This document shows positions 52,018-61,987 of a DNA stretch of 64,000 nt, one piece after another (the first letter of the stretch is position 1; each line of letters begins with the position of its first letter). Under the pieces are notes generated by a model, which made no database searches, had not been told where the DNA came from, and saw only the letters and a program-made list of their open reading frames with translations. Origin of the DNA: Methanosarcina sp. MSH10X1 (GTDB taxonomy: Archaea; Halobacteriota; Methanosarcinia; Methanosarcinales; Methanosarcinaceae). The translations under genes were made by a program, and so were the position numbers. Where the stretch lies: assembly GCF_004099695.1 (NCBI RefSeq), contig NZ_SCHL01000003.1, positions 186,001 through 250,000 on the forward strand. Reading direction: 5' to 3'.

Positions 52018-52294
52018 TAGCTTTATCTCGATGCCTTAATAATAAAAATAAAAAGGTTGCTGAGTAATAATTTAATAATAAGAGGACTGGGACTTAATAG
52101 AATAAAAATCTTGAACAGGGCAGACAAAAAGCCTGGAAAAATTAATCAGGGGAGTTAGCTTCAGGCTGAGTTACCGAAATTCGAATTTCAGTAAGAAACA
52201 GTGCCATTAATCGGTATCAATCTATGGGATTAACACCTTTAATGGAATTTGCCTTAAGGAAACCGTGCCTTTAAGGAACTTGGGGGGTAAGAGT
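52018..52294. promoter_or_regulatory. Upstream region of mat with a 24-base inverted repeat
   Basis: TTAC-C-GAAATTCGAATTTC-A-GTAA spans 52171-52194, an inverted repeat with one mismatched pair, 101 bases before the mat start codon. The 14-base core GAAATTCGAATTTC is a perfect palindrome. It resembles an operator for a dimeric repressor more than an RNA hairpin because there is no loop. Confidence 0.5.
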
Positions 52295-53527
52295 TTGAGA
52301 AATATAGTTATAGAAGAATTAAAAGCGTCTGAGGTTTACCGCCAGAGAGTTGAGGTTGTCGAAAGAAAGGGGCTGGGGCATCCGGACTATATCTGCGATG
52401 CTGTCATGGAACAAATTTCAGTGAGCCTGAGCCAGAAATACCTTGAAACTTTCGGGACTATCCTGCACTATAATATCGACAAAGGCATGCTTGTTGCAGG
52501 AGAAGTGGAAGGAAAGTTTCAAGGAGGCAGAATCTTAAGCCCTATGAGGCTTATCATCGGGGACAGGGCGACTTTTGAAGCGCAGGGAATAGAAATTGAC
52601 GTGCCTGAGCTTGCGGTCAGTACGGCACAGCAATGGATTCAGGATAACCTCCGCTTTGTGGATCCTGAGAATCTCATTTACCAGGTAGAACTAAAAAAAG
52701 GTTCTGCAGAACTTACGGATATCTTTAGCAGGGGAGAGGGGATTCTCGGAGCAAACGATACTTCCGCAGCAGTCGGATATGCGCCTTTGAGCCCTACTGA
52801 AAGGCTTGTTTTTGAGTGTGAGCGGTACCTGAATTCAAGAAAGTTCAAAAAGGAATATCCTGAATCCGGAGAAGACATAAAAGTTATGGGGCTCAGGCAC
52901 AGGGAAGATATGCACCTGACCGTTGCAATGCCGCTAGTGGACAGGTTTGTTGAATCTGAAGAAGAGTATTTCAAGAAAAAGATCGAATTGCATGAGCGGA
53001 TAGAGGAGTTTTCTGCCGGGTTTGCAGAGAAGGCAAGGACTGAGTTCGAAGCCTGTATGTGCCTGAAACCGACGGCTTCCCTGAACACTCTGGATATTCC
53101 GGGCAGAGGGCTACGGGGAATTTATACCACTGTAACCGGCACTTCTGCAGAAGACGCAGACGGCGGGCAGGTAGGGCGCGGAAACCGCGTAAACGGAATA
53201 ATTCCCTTAAACCGTCCTGTTAGCAGTGAAGCGGCAGCAGGTAAAAATCCTGTGAGCCACATAGGAAAGGTTTACAACCTTCTTTCCCACAGGATTGCAG
53301 CCAGGATCTATAGAGAAGTGCCTGATGTTTCCGAAGTGTATGTCTGGCTGTTGAGTGAGATAGGGACTCCAATCGACCAGCCTCAGATTGCAACTGCTCA
53401 GTTGATAATGGAGAAAGGGTCTGCCAGCGAAGTGGAAAAGGAAGCAGCCGAAGTAATGGAAAAGGAACTTGAGAATATACAGGCTTTTTCAATGGAACTG
53501 GTTGCAGGAAAATGCCCTGTCTGCTGA
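52295..53527 (+). CDS. mat: S-adenosylmethionine synthetase (archaeal type)
   Basis: The 410-residue protein is archaeal methionine adenosyltransferase, unrelated in length and detail to the bacterial enzyme. It begins [20 protein letters not shown], with [20 protein letters not shown] (about residues 24-43) and [20 protein letters not shown] (about 287-306) as hallmark segments. It makes SAM from methionine and ATP. I start at TTG 52295 because GGGGGGT at about 52280-52286 is a strong ribosome binding site for it; the in-frame GTG at 52265 overlaps nothing useful. Normal length. Confidence 0.93.
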   Translation: MRNIVIEELKASEVYRQRVEVVERKGLGHPDYICDAVMEQISVSLSQKYLETFGTILHYNIDKGMLVAGEVEGKFQGGRILSPMRLIIGDRATFEAQGIEIDVPELAVSTAQQWIQDNLRFVDPENLIYQVELKKGSAELTDIFSRGEGILGANDTSAAVGYAPLSPTERLVFECERYLNSRKFKKEYPESGEDIKVMGLRHREDMHLTVAMPLVDRFVESEEEYFKKKIELHERIEEFSAGFAEKARTEFEACMCLKPTASLNTLDIPGRGLRGIYTTVTGTSAEDADGGQVGRGNRVNGIIPLNRPVSSEAAAGKNPVSHIGKVYNLLSHRIAARIYREVPDVSEVYVWLLSEIGTPIDQPQIATAQLIMEKGSASEVEKEAAEVMEKELENIQAFSMELVAGKCPVC

Positions 53528-53611
53528 GAACTGCTCAGTTGGGAAAACTTTATGCATTTTTGATAAACCATTTCAGAAAAAAAGTTTTGAATCAGCTTAG
53601 CCGGGGACGGA

Positions 53612-54481
53612 TTATACCCCGGCAATAAAAGCAATAAGAGCAAAGAACATACCGATTTTAAACATTTTTGAAGATTTCGCAGGATTGTTCCGAACCAGAA
53701 TCTGGTATATGGCTGCAAATAATCCCAGGTCTGCCAGAAGAACAAGATAAAGATAACGTGAACCAAGTATAGACATGAGGTAGGGAAGAGGGCTTAAAAA
53801 TACAGCAACAAATCCAATAAACGCTGCCATATAGCCTGCTTTTTTCGCTCCTATCCTGAGAGGCAGGGTATCTGCTCCTTCCATTTTATCCCCTTCCACG
53901 TCTTCAATATCTTTTACAATTTCTCTGGCAGTAATCGCAAGGGCTGCAAGCAGGAAGAGTACGGAAAGGGCTTTTAATCCTTCAAACCCGAAAATCGAGG
54001 CTCCGAATAGAAAGGTTGAGCCTGTGAGATAACCTATGCTCAGGTTTCCTAAAAGGGGAGTTCCTTTGAGAGTTTTTGCATAGAAGATAAGCAGCAGGGA
54101 ATTAAACAGTGCGATAAACCCGCAAATAGGGTTGATTGAGAAAGCCAGAAGCGTCCCCAGAGCAAACAGTAAATAAGAGAAATAAAGGGCTTCCTTTAAT
54201 TTTATCCTGCCTGAAGGAATAGGTCTGTCAGGGCGATTTATTGAGTCTATCCTGATGTCAAAATAATCATTAATAGTATTTCCTGCGCCTGAAATCGCGA
54301 ATACGGCCAGGAATATAAAGCCTGAAGCAAGGAAAGGGAATTCTTCAGGGTTATAAGAGCCAGGAGCATCCGAGGTCAGGATATTAAAAGCTATCAGTGT
54401 TCCGATTACGGCTGCAAAACCCGCCATCAGGCAGTTACCGTATCTCATAATTTCCAGGTATATGCGTACGCCTGCAGACAT
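53612..54481 (-). CDS. Digeranylgeranylglyceryl phosphate synthase (UbiA family)
   Basis: The 289-residue protein has about eight membrane helices and the UbiA prenyltransferase motifs: [19 protein letters not shown] (about residues 66-84) and [20 protein letters not shown] (about 190-209), which bind magnesium and prenyl diphosphate. In archaea this enzyme adds the second geranylgeranyl chain to make the ether-lipid core. It ends convergently with mat, about 85 bases apart. Confidence 0.9.
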   Translation of the reverse strand: MSAGVRIYLEIMRYGNCLMAGFAAVIGTLIAFNILTSDAPGSYNPEEFPFLASGFIFLAVFAISGAGNTINDYFDIRIDSINRPDRPIPSGRIKLKEALYFSYLLFALGTLLAFSINPICGFIALFNSLLLIFYAKTLKGTPLLGNLSIGYLTGSTFLFGASIFGFEGLKALSVLFLLAALAITAREIVKDIEDVEGDKMEGADTLPLRIGAKKAGYMAAFIGFVAVFLSPLPYLMSILGSRYLYLVLLADLGLFAAIYQILVRNNPAKSSKMFKIGMFFALIAFIAGV

Positions 54482-55162
54482 TAGAAGAAAGCAGTATTAT
54501 AAAGTATTAAAGGTATCGGATTTTTCCACCCGAATTGTGCCTCAGGATCGCAGGAAATCGAAGTTTTTCAGAGAGTTGCCATGTAAAGGTTGGTATTAGA
54601 GAATAAAGCTACAGAGAATAAAGCTACTGTCAACCCTGAGTCGATATGATGGAGAAAGACAGCTTCGAGAAGGAAGAAATCCGATTAGCGCGAAAGTGGA
54701 AAGATCCATATTATCTATCTCTCGAATTATTGAATTCTCCGATGTATTTATTTAAAATTGTGCGATGTAAGAGAAAACTTCACAGATGGATGCACGGATA
54801 TTGAATCAAAGGAAATTTATAGTAACTTTAAGGTAACATACTAATCAAAAAGATAATATTAAGTAAGACAGGGTTTTATGTCTTGCCGTTTTCCCCTTTG
54901 ATATATATTGAGGGTTAGCCAGTTTCAATAGAAAAGCAAATGCAGGCAATGCCTGTGGAGCTTAAATAGAGTCTGTTTCGATCTTAAGCAAATCAGGATA
55001 CTAATAGAAACAGAAAATGTACTGGATCAGGCATCTATTGGAAAAGATTTACCTATTCAAGATCTTAAATTTTATCTTTATGAGTTAGATAATTAGCGTT
55101 CAATAAGTTAAGAAAGTACCGGAAACTTCTATTTACTTATGTGTGGGTGGAGGCCAATAAAA
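54482..55162. other. Divergent intergenic region
   Basis: About 680 bases without a supported gene. Features: the direct repeat GAGAATAAAGCTAC (near 54599 and 54613), a hairpin AAGACA...TGTCTT (54865-54884), and CAGGCAATGCCTG near 54943-54955. It carries promoters of the DGGGP synthase and of the Ser/Asp-repeat protein. Confidence 0.45.
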
Positions 55163-56896
55163 ATGAAAACTGATTTTTTTAGTTTTTTGATTTATATATT
55201 AGTGATAATGCTAATAATTCCTGGAGCGATTTCCGGCATGGCATCTGCTGTATACCAGGAACCCGGAGATAGTGGAAGTTTAGATAGCGGAGACTCAAAT
55301 CTAGATGCAGCAAACTCAGACACAGGAGATTCAGGTTCAGATACCGGAGACTTAACGTCTGATAACGGGGACTCGGATTCCGGCTCAGATGATGGATCAG
55401 ATGATGGATCAGATGATGGATCAGATGATGGATCAGATGATGGATCAGATGATGGATCAGATGATGGAGATTCGGACTCTGGTTCAGACGATGGAAACTC
55501 AGATTCCGGGTCAGAGAATGAAGATTCAGACACAGGCTCAGATGATGGAAACTCAGATTCCGGGTCAGAGAATGGAGACTCGGACGCCGGATCGGACAGT
55601 GGGAACTCAGATTCCGACAACGAAGATCCAGATGATGGAGATTCGGATCCCGATTCAGACGGTGGGAATTCGGGTTCCGATCAAGATAATGGAGATGCAG
55701 GCTCCGGAGCAGATGATGGAGATTCAGATCCCGGCTCAGACGGAGGGGATTCGGACGCCGGTCAGGATAATGAAAATCCAGGTTCCGGACCAGATGATGG
55801 AGATTCAGACCCCGATTCAGATGGTGGGAATCCGGACTCCGGATCAGATAGTGGAGATTCAGGTTCCGGATCAGATGATGGAGACTCAGACACCGAGAAT
55901 TTGAATACAGGCTCGGACACAGGAGATTCCGGTTCAAACAGTGGAAACTCAAATACGGATGACACAGAAAATTCAGGCACAGAAAAACCGGACACCGTAA
56001 CTTCAGATGGAGGGAATTCTGATACCCAGAACTCAGGTAACCAGAGTTCAGGTAAGAATTCAGATACCGGAAGTTCCAGTACTCAAAATGAGGGTTCCAA
56101 TTCTTCTTCCGGTAGTTCATCCTCTTCTACCAATTTATCCTCTTCTACAAATTCATCTTCCTCAAACAATTCGTCCTCTTCTGACAGCTCGTCTTCTAGC
56201 GGTTGGGGAATGAATCTGGTTTCCAGCGAGGACGTGAGCAATATCGCCGTCAAGGAACTTGCCACTCGAAGTGTTATGAGTGGTTATCCTGTAAAGTTTG
56301 ATTTTGTGGAAAATGTCACATGCATTACTTATATCAAATTTGATCCAAAGAAGACATTCAGGAGAACGACGACAATTGTAGAGGAACTTAAAAGCCAATC
56401 CACTCTAGTCCCGACATCTCCTTCCGGCACGGTATATAAGCATGTAAATATCTGGATAGGAGATAAAGGGGCAGGACTTCCTACTTCCATCAGAAACGGG
56501 CTTATAGAGTTTAAAGTTGAAAAGTCGTGGATTAAAGATGAGAGTATTAATGAGACCCTTATAACCCTTCAAAGGTATGATGAAGATTGGCAGCCTCTTT
56601 ACACGGAGAAGGTCAGAGAAGATGATAGTTACGTTTACTTTGAAGCTGAGACCCCTGGCTATTCCTTCTTTGCAATAACGGAGTATGCCGGGAATGGAAA
56701 AGAGATCAGGGGCGCTAATAAAATACATGAAACCCTCAGAAGCTTTGGAAGCGAAGGAAGGGCGGCTCTGTACGGAAACGCCGGAGAGAATAGTAGAATC
56801 AAGAATCCTATGGGAACAGCCAGAGTATTTATGGCAATTTCCTTACCGCTCTTCATGATTATTGCCGGATATTGCGTATTAAAGAAAAAGATTTGA
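55163..56896 (+). CDS. Surface protein with Ser/Asp-rich repeats and PGF-pre-PGF domain
   Basis: The 577-residue protein starts at ATG 55163 behind GGTGGAGG. A signal-type hydrophobic segment (about residues 5-30) leads into a long region (about 35-350) of SDSGSDDGDSD-like repeats that is almost entirely Asp, Ser and Gly with some Asn, likely an extended, calcium-binding stalk. The C-terminal third holds the PGF-pre-PGF domain: ATRSVMSGYPVKFDFVENVT, YKHVNIWIGDKG, IEFKVEKSWIKD and YFEAETPGYSFFAITEYAG. A membrane helix and KKKI end the chain. A PGF-CTERM motif itself is not visible, so it may be a plain membrane protein. A T-rich tract follows the stop. Confidence 0.85.
   Translation: MKTDFFSFLIYILVIMLIIPGAISGMASAVYQEPGDSGSLDSGDSNLDAANSDTGDSGSDTGDLTSDNGDSDSGSDDGSDDGSDDGSDDGSDDGSDDGSDDGDSDSGSDDGNSDSGSENEDSDTGSDDGNSDSGSENGDSDAGSDSGNSDSDNEDPDDGDSDPDSDGGNSGSDQDNGDAGSGADDGDSDPGSDGGDSDAGQDNENPGSGPDDGDSDPDSDGGNPDSGSDSGDSGSGSDDGDSDTENLNTGSDTGDSGSNSGNSNTDDTENSGTEKPDTVTSDGGNSDTQNSGNQSSGKNSDTGSSSTQNEGSNSSSGSSSSSTNLSSSTNSSSSNNSSSSDSSSSSGWGMNLVSSEDVSNIAVKELATRSVMSGYPVKFDFVENVTCITYIKFDPKKTFRRTTTIVEELKSQSTLVPTSPSGTVYKHVNIWIGDKGAGLPTSIRNGLIEFKVEKSWIKDESINETLITLQRYDEDWQPLYTEKVREDDSYVYFEAETPGYSFFAITEYAGNGKEIRGANKIHETLRSFGSEGRAALYGNAGENSRIKNPMGTARVFMAISLPLFMIIAGYCVLKKKI
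55386..55472 (+). repeat. 12-base tandem repeat (GATGATGGATCA), about 7 copies
   Basis: Near-perfect 12-base units in the Ser/Asp-rich region encode D-D-G-S repeats. The perfect identity of neighbouring units indicates recent slippage or gain; copy number may vary between strains. Confidence 0.9.
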
Positions 56897-57018
56897 GAAA
56901 GGAATAAAATCAGATGGAGTATGTGAGATTTTTATTTTCGCTGCTCCTCATTATTTTTTTCTCGTTATAACAATTTGAGTAAACCATGAAAAACAGCAAG
57001 GTTTAAAGCACTGGCTTC

Positions 57019-57933
57019 TTATCGGATTTTTACCGCTAGCATACGGTCAAGCGCTTTTTTTGCCCTCACCCTGATATCGCAGGGAACAGTCACTCTGTTC
57101 TGCATTGTTTCAAGGGATATCAGAACTCTTTCAAGATTGATCATTTTCATGCTCGGGCAGCAGGCAAATTCTGAAATACAGTAGTATTTCTTTTCAGGAG
57201 CCGCTTTATGGAGGCCGTGGAGAAGTCCGCATTCCGTACCTATGATAAACTCCTTTGCGGGGGAGTTTTTTGCATACGTTACCATCCCTCGCGTACTTGC
57301 TATATGGTCTGCAAGCTTCAGAACCTCAGGGCGGCACTCAGGATGTGCAATAAACTTAGCCTCAGGATGTTTTTCCTTCATTTTCAGGACATCTTCTCTA
57401 AGGATCTGATGATGAGTGGGGCAGTGCCCTTCCCAGGGAATAATTTTTTTGTCAGTCCGGGCTTCAACGTAGGCAGCCAGATTTTTATCTGGCACAAAGA
57501 TAACCTCACCGGCTTCCAGGGAGTTTACTACCTCAACGGCATTTGCAGACGTACAGCAGATATAAGATTCAGCCTTGATAGCAGCCGAGGTGTTAACATA
57601 GCAGACAACAGGGGCATCAGGATGCTTTTCTTTTTCTTTTCTGAGACCTTCGATATCCACCATATCTGCCATAGGGCAGGTGGCATCGACTTCCGGCAAA
57701 ATGACAGTTTTATCCGGACAGAGAATTGCAGCGCTTTCTCCCATAAAATGGACACCGCAAAAGACAATAACATCAGCAGTCTGATGGACAGCCTCCTGGC
57801 TCAGGCCGAGAGAGTCTCCGACAAAATCTGCAATATCCTGAACCTCAGGACGGGAATAATAATGAGCAAGAATTACTGCATTTCGTTTTAGTTTGAGTTC
57901 TTTGATCCTTTCGATAAGCTCTGCTTGCTGCAT
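57019..57933 (-). CDS. nadA: Quinolinate synthase
   Basis: The 304-residue protein is NadA, an iron-sulfur enzyme that condenses iminoaspartate and dihydroxyacetone phosphate to quinolinate. It begins with a substrate-binding [20 protein letters not shown] segment (about residues 14-33). Cysteines that could ligate the 4Fe-4S cluster are in [14 protein letters not shown] (about 80), in [10 protein letters not shown] (about 237) and in FACCPSMK near the C-terminus. Ribosome binding site AGGTGG precedes the ATG. It lies in the same direction as nadX, separated by 440 bases; nadC is divergent beyond that, completing the pathway to nicotinate mononucleotide. Confidence 0.94.
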   Translation of the reverse strand: MQQAELIERIKELKLKRNAVILAHYYSRPEVQDIADFVGDSLGLSQEAVHQTADVIVFCGVHFMGESAAILCPDKTVILPEVDATCPMADMVDIEGLRKEKEKHPDAPVVCYVNTSAAIKAESYICCTSANAVEVVNSLEAGEVIFVPDKNLAAYVEARTDKKIIPWEGHCPTHHQILREDVLKMKEKHPEAKFIAHPECRPEVLKLADHIASTRGMVTYAKNSPAKEFIIGTECGLLHGLHKAAPEKKYYCISEFACCPSMKMINLERVLISLETMQNRVTVPCDIRVRAKKALDRMLAVKIR

Positions 57934-58373
57934 TGGACCACCTGGTTTTTGAAATAAGATCCGGAAAATAAGGTCCGGGTCTGAGATTGAAGATCAGTTT
58001 GAAATAATCCAGTTTTAATTTAATAACAGGGAAATAGACGAAAAAAGAGTTCAGCAACGGAAATCCTATCCAGCGTGTTCTTTTTTTCAAACGTGTCATT
58101 TGCTCCTGAGAACTTAGGAGCTTAACTCTCCCGCACTATATAATATTTGTGAACCACCTGAGTCCAGTCTCGCCCGAGTACAGTCCGGGAGGACGGCCCA
58201 ACATGCGTCTAAAAATATTAAGGATTAGGTTAGCTAGCTTTCCTCTTCAGGCTGACTAGTTTATGAGTGAGTAGTTTTCTTTTTTTGTTCAGATGTACCC
58301 GGGTGAGGAATATTGCATTCCAGACTAAAAATCGGGTGAGACGGCAAGTTAATTTCTTATCTTTTCTGCCATA
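57934..58373. other. Intergenic region with a GC-rich island
   Basis: This 440-base gap lies between nadA and nadX. Most of it is AT-rich, but a TATA-like CTATATAATATT (58136-58147) is followed by an abrupt GC-rich stretch described separately. No protein frame is supported. Confidence 0.5.
58148..58225 (+). ncRNA. Candidate small RNA in a GC-rich island
   Basis: A GC-rich stretch of about 60 bases stands out from AT-rich flanks directly after a TATA-like box. It can form GTCC-GGGA-GGAC (near 58184-58195) and CTCG-CC-CGAG (near 58171-58180) hairpins. It has the profile of a small RNA gene, but I see no known family, box C/D or H/ACA pattern that convinces me. Confidence 0.25.
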
Positions 58374-59189
58374 TCAGGTTCCTATCTGGACCGGGTTCAG
58401 GATTTTTTTCAGGGTTGAGATTGCAGAAAGGGCTGCAAGGTAACTGGTTTTCGGGTTTTCCGGGGAGGGAACATTTTCGATTCTGGTAAAGAATTTACCG
58501 AATTCGCCTTCTACGGTTATCTCGTGCACGTTTCTGGTCAGGGAAGGGTCGGCGATTACCTTCACCCTCGTCCGCTCAAAGCCTATGCCTGCAAGGCTTA
58601 TCGTGGCTGCGACGTTTACATTTGCAGGGAAGGCTTTAACGGCTTCCGAGGCAGTCCCTTCAAAAAGCAGGGTTTCTCTCTCGATCTTTTCAAGCTCTAC
58701 TCCCAGAGCTTCGATATGAGGAGCTCCTGCGAGGCTCAGAGGCGGTTTTCTGGTGGTGAGGGTAACTGAGGAAATTTCTGCTGCAGACGCGGAGTTAATG
58801 CCGTCTATACTGGCAACTGCACCTGAGGGGAAATAGAGTTTGCAGTTGTGCTGTTCCGCAAGCCTGAAGAGCCTTTTCCGGAGCTCTTCATCTGCAAGCG
58901 CGCCTACACTGAGCACCATTACGTCACATCCGGCTTCCAGAGCCTTGGGTACTATGAATCTGACAGCACTCTGAGAGGCACTTTCTACAACAAGATCTAC
59001 ATTTTGCAGTAATTCTTCAATTCCCATATAACCAGGGCTGCACCTTTCCAGGGAGGCTGCAAGTTCAAGGGCTTTGTTATGAGAAGAGTCCGAAAGAGCA
59101 TACAACTCCGCATTAACAGCCCCAGTATCAATAGCCCTGCAAATCTGTCCACCAATAAATCCGCAACCAATAATTCCTATTTTCAGCAT
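58374..59189 (-). CDS. nadX: L-aspartate dehydrogenase
   Basis: The 271-residue protein is NadX-type aspartate dehydrogenase: a Rossmann start KIGIIGCGFIGGQICRAI (residues 3-20), the central VVESASQSAVR and FPSGAVASIDGI segments, and GTASEAVKAFPANVNVAATI (about 200-219), typical of the family. It oxidises aspartate to iminoaspartate, replacing the usual flavin enzyme NadB, and feeds NadA. I start at ATG 59189 behind CAGGAG; the upstream extension does not resemble coding sequence. It is divergent from nadC. Confidence 0.9.
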   Translation of the reverse strand: MLKIGIIGCGFIGGQICRAIDTGAVNAELYALSDSSHNKALELAASLERCSPGYMGIEELLQNVDLVVESASQSAVRFIVPKALEAGCDVMVLSVGALADEELRKRLFRLAEQHNCKLYFPSGAVASIDGINSASAAEISSVTLTTRKPPLSLAGAPHIEALGVELEKIERETLLFEGTASEAVKAFPANVNVAATISLAGIGFERTRVKVIADPSLTRNVHEITVEGEFGKFFTRIENVPSPENPKTSYLAALSAISTLKKILNPVQIGT

Positions 59190-59438
59190 TCCAGTCTCCT
59201 GAGAAACAGTCAATAGATTTGAAATTATCTTTAGGTTTAAATTATTTTTAGGCTTATTTCTAGCGACAGGCTTCATAAGCCCGAGAACAGGGATACTGTA
59301 TTCCGTTCCCTATCTTTAAATCTTCTGCTAGACCTCTTTAGTAGAAACCTGCCGTTCTTTAACGGTTTATACGGAATCCGGCAGCAAAGGCACCGTACCT
59401 CTTATAAATTCGGGGAACATAACATAGCAGGGTAAAAC

Positions 59439-60263
59439 ATGTTTATTAAAGAAGTTGAAAGCTTTATAGAAGAAGACCTGGGTTACGATGATGTTTCGTG
59501 TACTATTGTCCCGGACAGACCTGTAGAAGCCATTATTTTTACTAAAGAAGCCTGTATCATTGCCGGAACTAAAGAAGCCGGATCGATTTTTTCCTATCTT
59601 GGGATTCAGGCTGAAACCACACTTAAGGATGGAGACCGGGTAAAAGAAGGCGAGATAATTTTCAGGCTAAAGGGAGGAGCTGTATCCATTCTGAGAGCAG
59701 AGAGGCTTGCGCTTAATTTCCTGGGCCACCTTAGCGGGATTGCAACCCTTACCAGAGCCTGTGTTGATACGGTAAGGAGATACTCGGAGACTACAAGGGT
59801 AGCCTGCACCAGGAAAACCACTCCAGGCATAAGGAAATTCGAAAAACTGGCTGTAGCCGCAGGTGGAGGGGACACCCACAGGTTCAACCTTTCAGATTCG
59901 CTTATGATTAAAGATAACCACGTCAAACTGATGGGAATAGAAGCCGCAATTGAGGCCGCAAAAAGCACCAGCTTCACCCGGAAGATAGAAGTTGAGGTAG
60001 AATCTGCAGAAGACGCCGTGTTAGCTGCAAAACTCGGAGCCGATATTATAATGCTGGACAACATGCAGCCAGAAATTGTCCGGAGAACGCTGGATATACT
60101 TAAAGGAAAGGGACTTAGAGAATCCGTTATTGTAGAAGCATCCGGAGGGATTTCCCAGGTAAATCTTGAGAGCTATGCAAAAACAGGAGTGGATGTAATA
60201 TCCATGGGTTCTCTTATCCATAAATCAAGCTGGATAGATCTCAGCCTGGAGATAGTCAGTTGA
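59439..60263 (+). CDS. nadC: Nicotinate-nucleotide pyrophosphorylase (quinolinate phosphoribosyltransferase)
   Basis: The 274-residue protein is NadC, forming nicotinate mononucleotide from quinolinate and PRPP. It has EEDLGYDDVSCTIVPDRPV near the start, RLALNFLGHLSGIATLTRAC (about 88-107), TRKTTPGIRKFEKLAVAAGG (about 129-148) and the closing barrel strand VEASGGIS. Sequence and length are normal. It is transcribed away from nadX, and with nadA completes the three-gene aspartate route to NAD. Confidence 0.94.
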   Translation: MFIKEVESFIEEDLGYDDVSCTIVPDRPVEAIIFTKEACIIAGTKEAGSIFSYLGIQAETTLKDGDRVKEGEIIFRLKGGAVSILRAERLALNFLGHLSGIATLTRACVDTVRRYSETTRVACTRKTTPGIRKFEKLAVAAGGGDTHRFNLSDSLMIKDNHVKLMGIEAAIEAAKSTSFTRKIEVEVESAEDAVLAAKLGADIIMLDNMQPEIVRRTLDILKGKGLRESVIVEASGGISQVNLESYAKTGVDVISMGSLIHKSSWIDLSLEIVS

Positions 60264-60598
60264 TAGTTCTTTTCAGGAAGTCATGGGAAGGAATATAAAA
60301 TATAAAAACGGAGATAAGAGAGACAGGAAAATCATAAAATCCATGTTATTAATAGGTAAGGAACAGGATCCGTTATCGTTAGAATTCGTTCTGCAACCGA
60401 ATTCACAGGTTTAAAAGTTCATTCTCACATTTTTCTTTTAAAGAGAAGAAAAAGAAAAGATCACAAACTTTATATCTGCTTTTGTTGAAGATATTTAAGG
60501 TCAAGGGAGTAGGATTACTGTTAAAACAGCTTATCTAAAACATTCAGGTAATAACCTGCTGTAGACAGGCTTTTTTATCAGGTCTTTGGGGTAAAGAA
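60264..60598. promoter_or_regulatory. Leader region with attenuator-like hairpins
   Basis: Before the surface-protein gene the leader can form CAGGT-AATA-ACCTG (60545-60558) or, using the same CCTG, CCTG-CTGTAGA-CAGG (60555-60569), which is followed directly by CTTTTTT. Competing hairpins before a U-run, 23 bases before the start codon, look like an attenuator, though short stems could be chance. Confidence 0.35.
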
Positions 60599-61858
60599 GT
60601 GAAACTGAAAAGGATTCATATAACTTTGTTACTTGCGTTTTTCATTCTGCTGGTATCGGGCAGCGCAGCATCGGCAAAAACTGCCGTGTATGAAGGGAAC
60701 ATTAAGGACGGGCAGGCATACCAGCTTAATAATTACGTGATCGAAATCACTGATATCTTTCCTGAAGCCAATACGGCTTCATATTATGTGTATGAGAAGG
60801 ATAAGGAAGTAACAGACGGCCTGCTGGGTGTGAATAAGAATGCAGATTTCAGTTTTGAGGAAAAGGGCAAAGTCGAGATGCGCCTGAAGTCGGTACATAG
60901 CGGCGGAGTAGTTACGGTTGAAATAACAATGTCAAACTACAGCACAGGAGACCTTTATACAAACAAGCTCCTTGAAAAAGGCCGCTCTGAAGCGGTTTTT
61001 GCAGGCGATCCCGAGGTCGTGATAACAAAAAGTACAGATAAATCAAAAATAAAACTCGGAGAGAGCGTAACCGTTACTGTAAAGGCAAAAAACTCAGGAA
61101 ATGATACTGCACATAACGTTTCGTTTGCGGATCCGAAGCAGGAACATTTTGTCCTGGAAGAAACCACATATGAAGTCTCCGGTACCATTCCTGAAATCGG
61201 TTATGGGGAATCGGTCCCTGAAACGCTCGTCTATATATATAAGTTAAAGGCAACCGATGCAGGCGCCTTCGAGCTCAAAGCTGTTAATGCAAGTTACACC
61301 AACAGTGCTGGCCAGACCTATAAGGCTTCTTCTAACACGCCTTCCATAAACGTAAGTGAAGGAAATAAATTGCGTGCAAATGTTGAAGCCAGACTGAACG
61401 TTGACAGCTTATCCGTACAAAGAAATGAGAAAATAATCTCAACCATAATCCTGAAAAATAAAGGTAATGCCCCTGCGCAGGCTGTCCGTGTTGATATCCT
61501 TATTCCGGAAAGCTTTGAGTATGTGGAAGGTGGAGAAGACATTGAGACCGTAGATGGAACCCCCAGGGTATACATTGAAACCCTGGAGCCCAACAACGAT
61601 AAAGAGTTCACGTACACATTAAAAGCAAAAGAAGTTGGCACTTATAACATAAGTTCCGAACTTTCTTATGAATATAATAACGGCATAGAAGCAGTAAACC
61701 TGAAAAAGAGCAATAATTCGACCGCACTGAGCATCAATGTGAAAGAAGGAAAGTTCGATTTTCTCATTAAAAATCCGCTGTATATTGTAATTTCTACCAT
61801 TATTCTTGCAGCTGCTGGCGTTCATATATATAGAAAGCATAAAGAATACCGATATTAA
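60599..61858 (+). CDS. Surface protein with CARDB/DUF11-like repeats, membrane-anchored
   Basis: The 419-residue protein starts at GTG 60599. A signal peptide (MKLKRIHITLLLAFFILLVS then GSAASAK) is followed by an N-terminal beta domain (about 25-135) and two Ig-like repeats with LKNKGNAPAQAVRVDILIPE and VKAKNSGNDTAHNVSF, as in the CARDB/DUF11 adhesion-type families. A C-terminal membrane helix and a basic tail (YRKHKEYRY) anchor it. No sorting motif is visible. Function unknown, presumably S-layer or cell-surface association. It lies just upstream of the tubulin-like gene, which could be co-transcribed. Confidence 0.78.
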   Translation: MKLKRIHITLLLAFFILLVSGSAASAKTAVYEGNIKDGQAYQLNNYVIEITDIFPEANTASYYVYEKDKEVTDGLLGVNKNADFSFEEKGKVEMRLKSVHSGGVVTVEITMSNYSTGDLYTNKLLEKGRSEAVFAGDPEVVITKSTDKSKIKLGESVTVTVKAKNSGNDTAHNVSFADPKQEHFVLEETTYEVSGTIPEIGYGESVPETLVYIYKLKATDAGAFELKAVNASYTNSAGQTYKASSNTPSINVSEGNKLRANVEARLNVDSLSVQRNEKIISTIILKNKGNAPAQAVRVDILIPESFEYVEGGEDIETVDGTPRVYIETLEPNNDKEFTYTLKAKEVGTYNISSELSYEYNNGIEAVNLKKSNNSTALSINVKEGKFDFLIKNPLYIVISTIILAAAGVHIYRKHKEYRY

Positions 61859-61987
61859 ATAATTGGGTTGGAATATTAGAGAAAAGCCATTCGAGGTGAA
61901 GCCTGGGGAGTGAAACCTTGACCGAAAAAGCTGATAAATAACTCCGGATAGGAAAAGTATAAAATACCCTTGAAATGGAGGAGTTTT

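Noticed and set aside
55179-56120. His/Leu-rich and Ser/Glu-rich frames opposite the Ser/Asp-repeat gene
   Set aside because: Shadows of the 12-base and related repeats.
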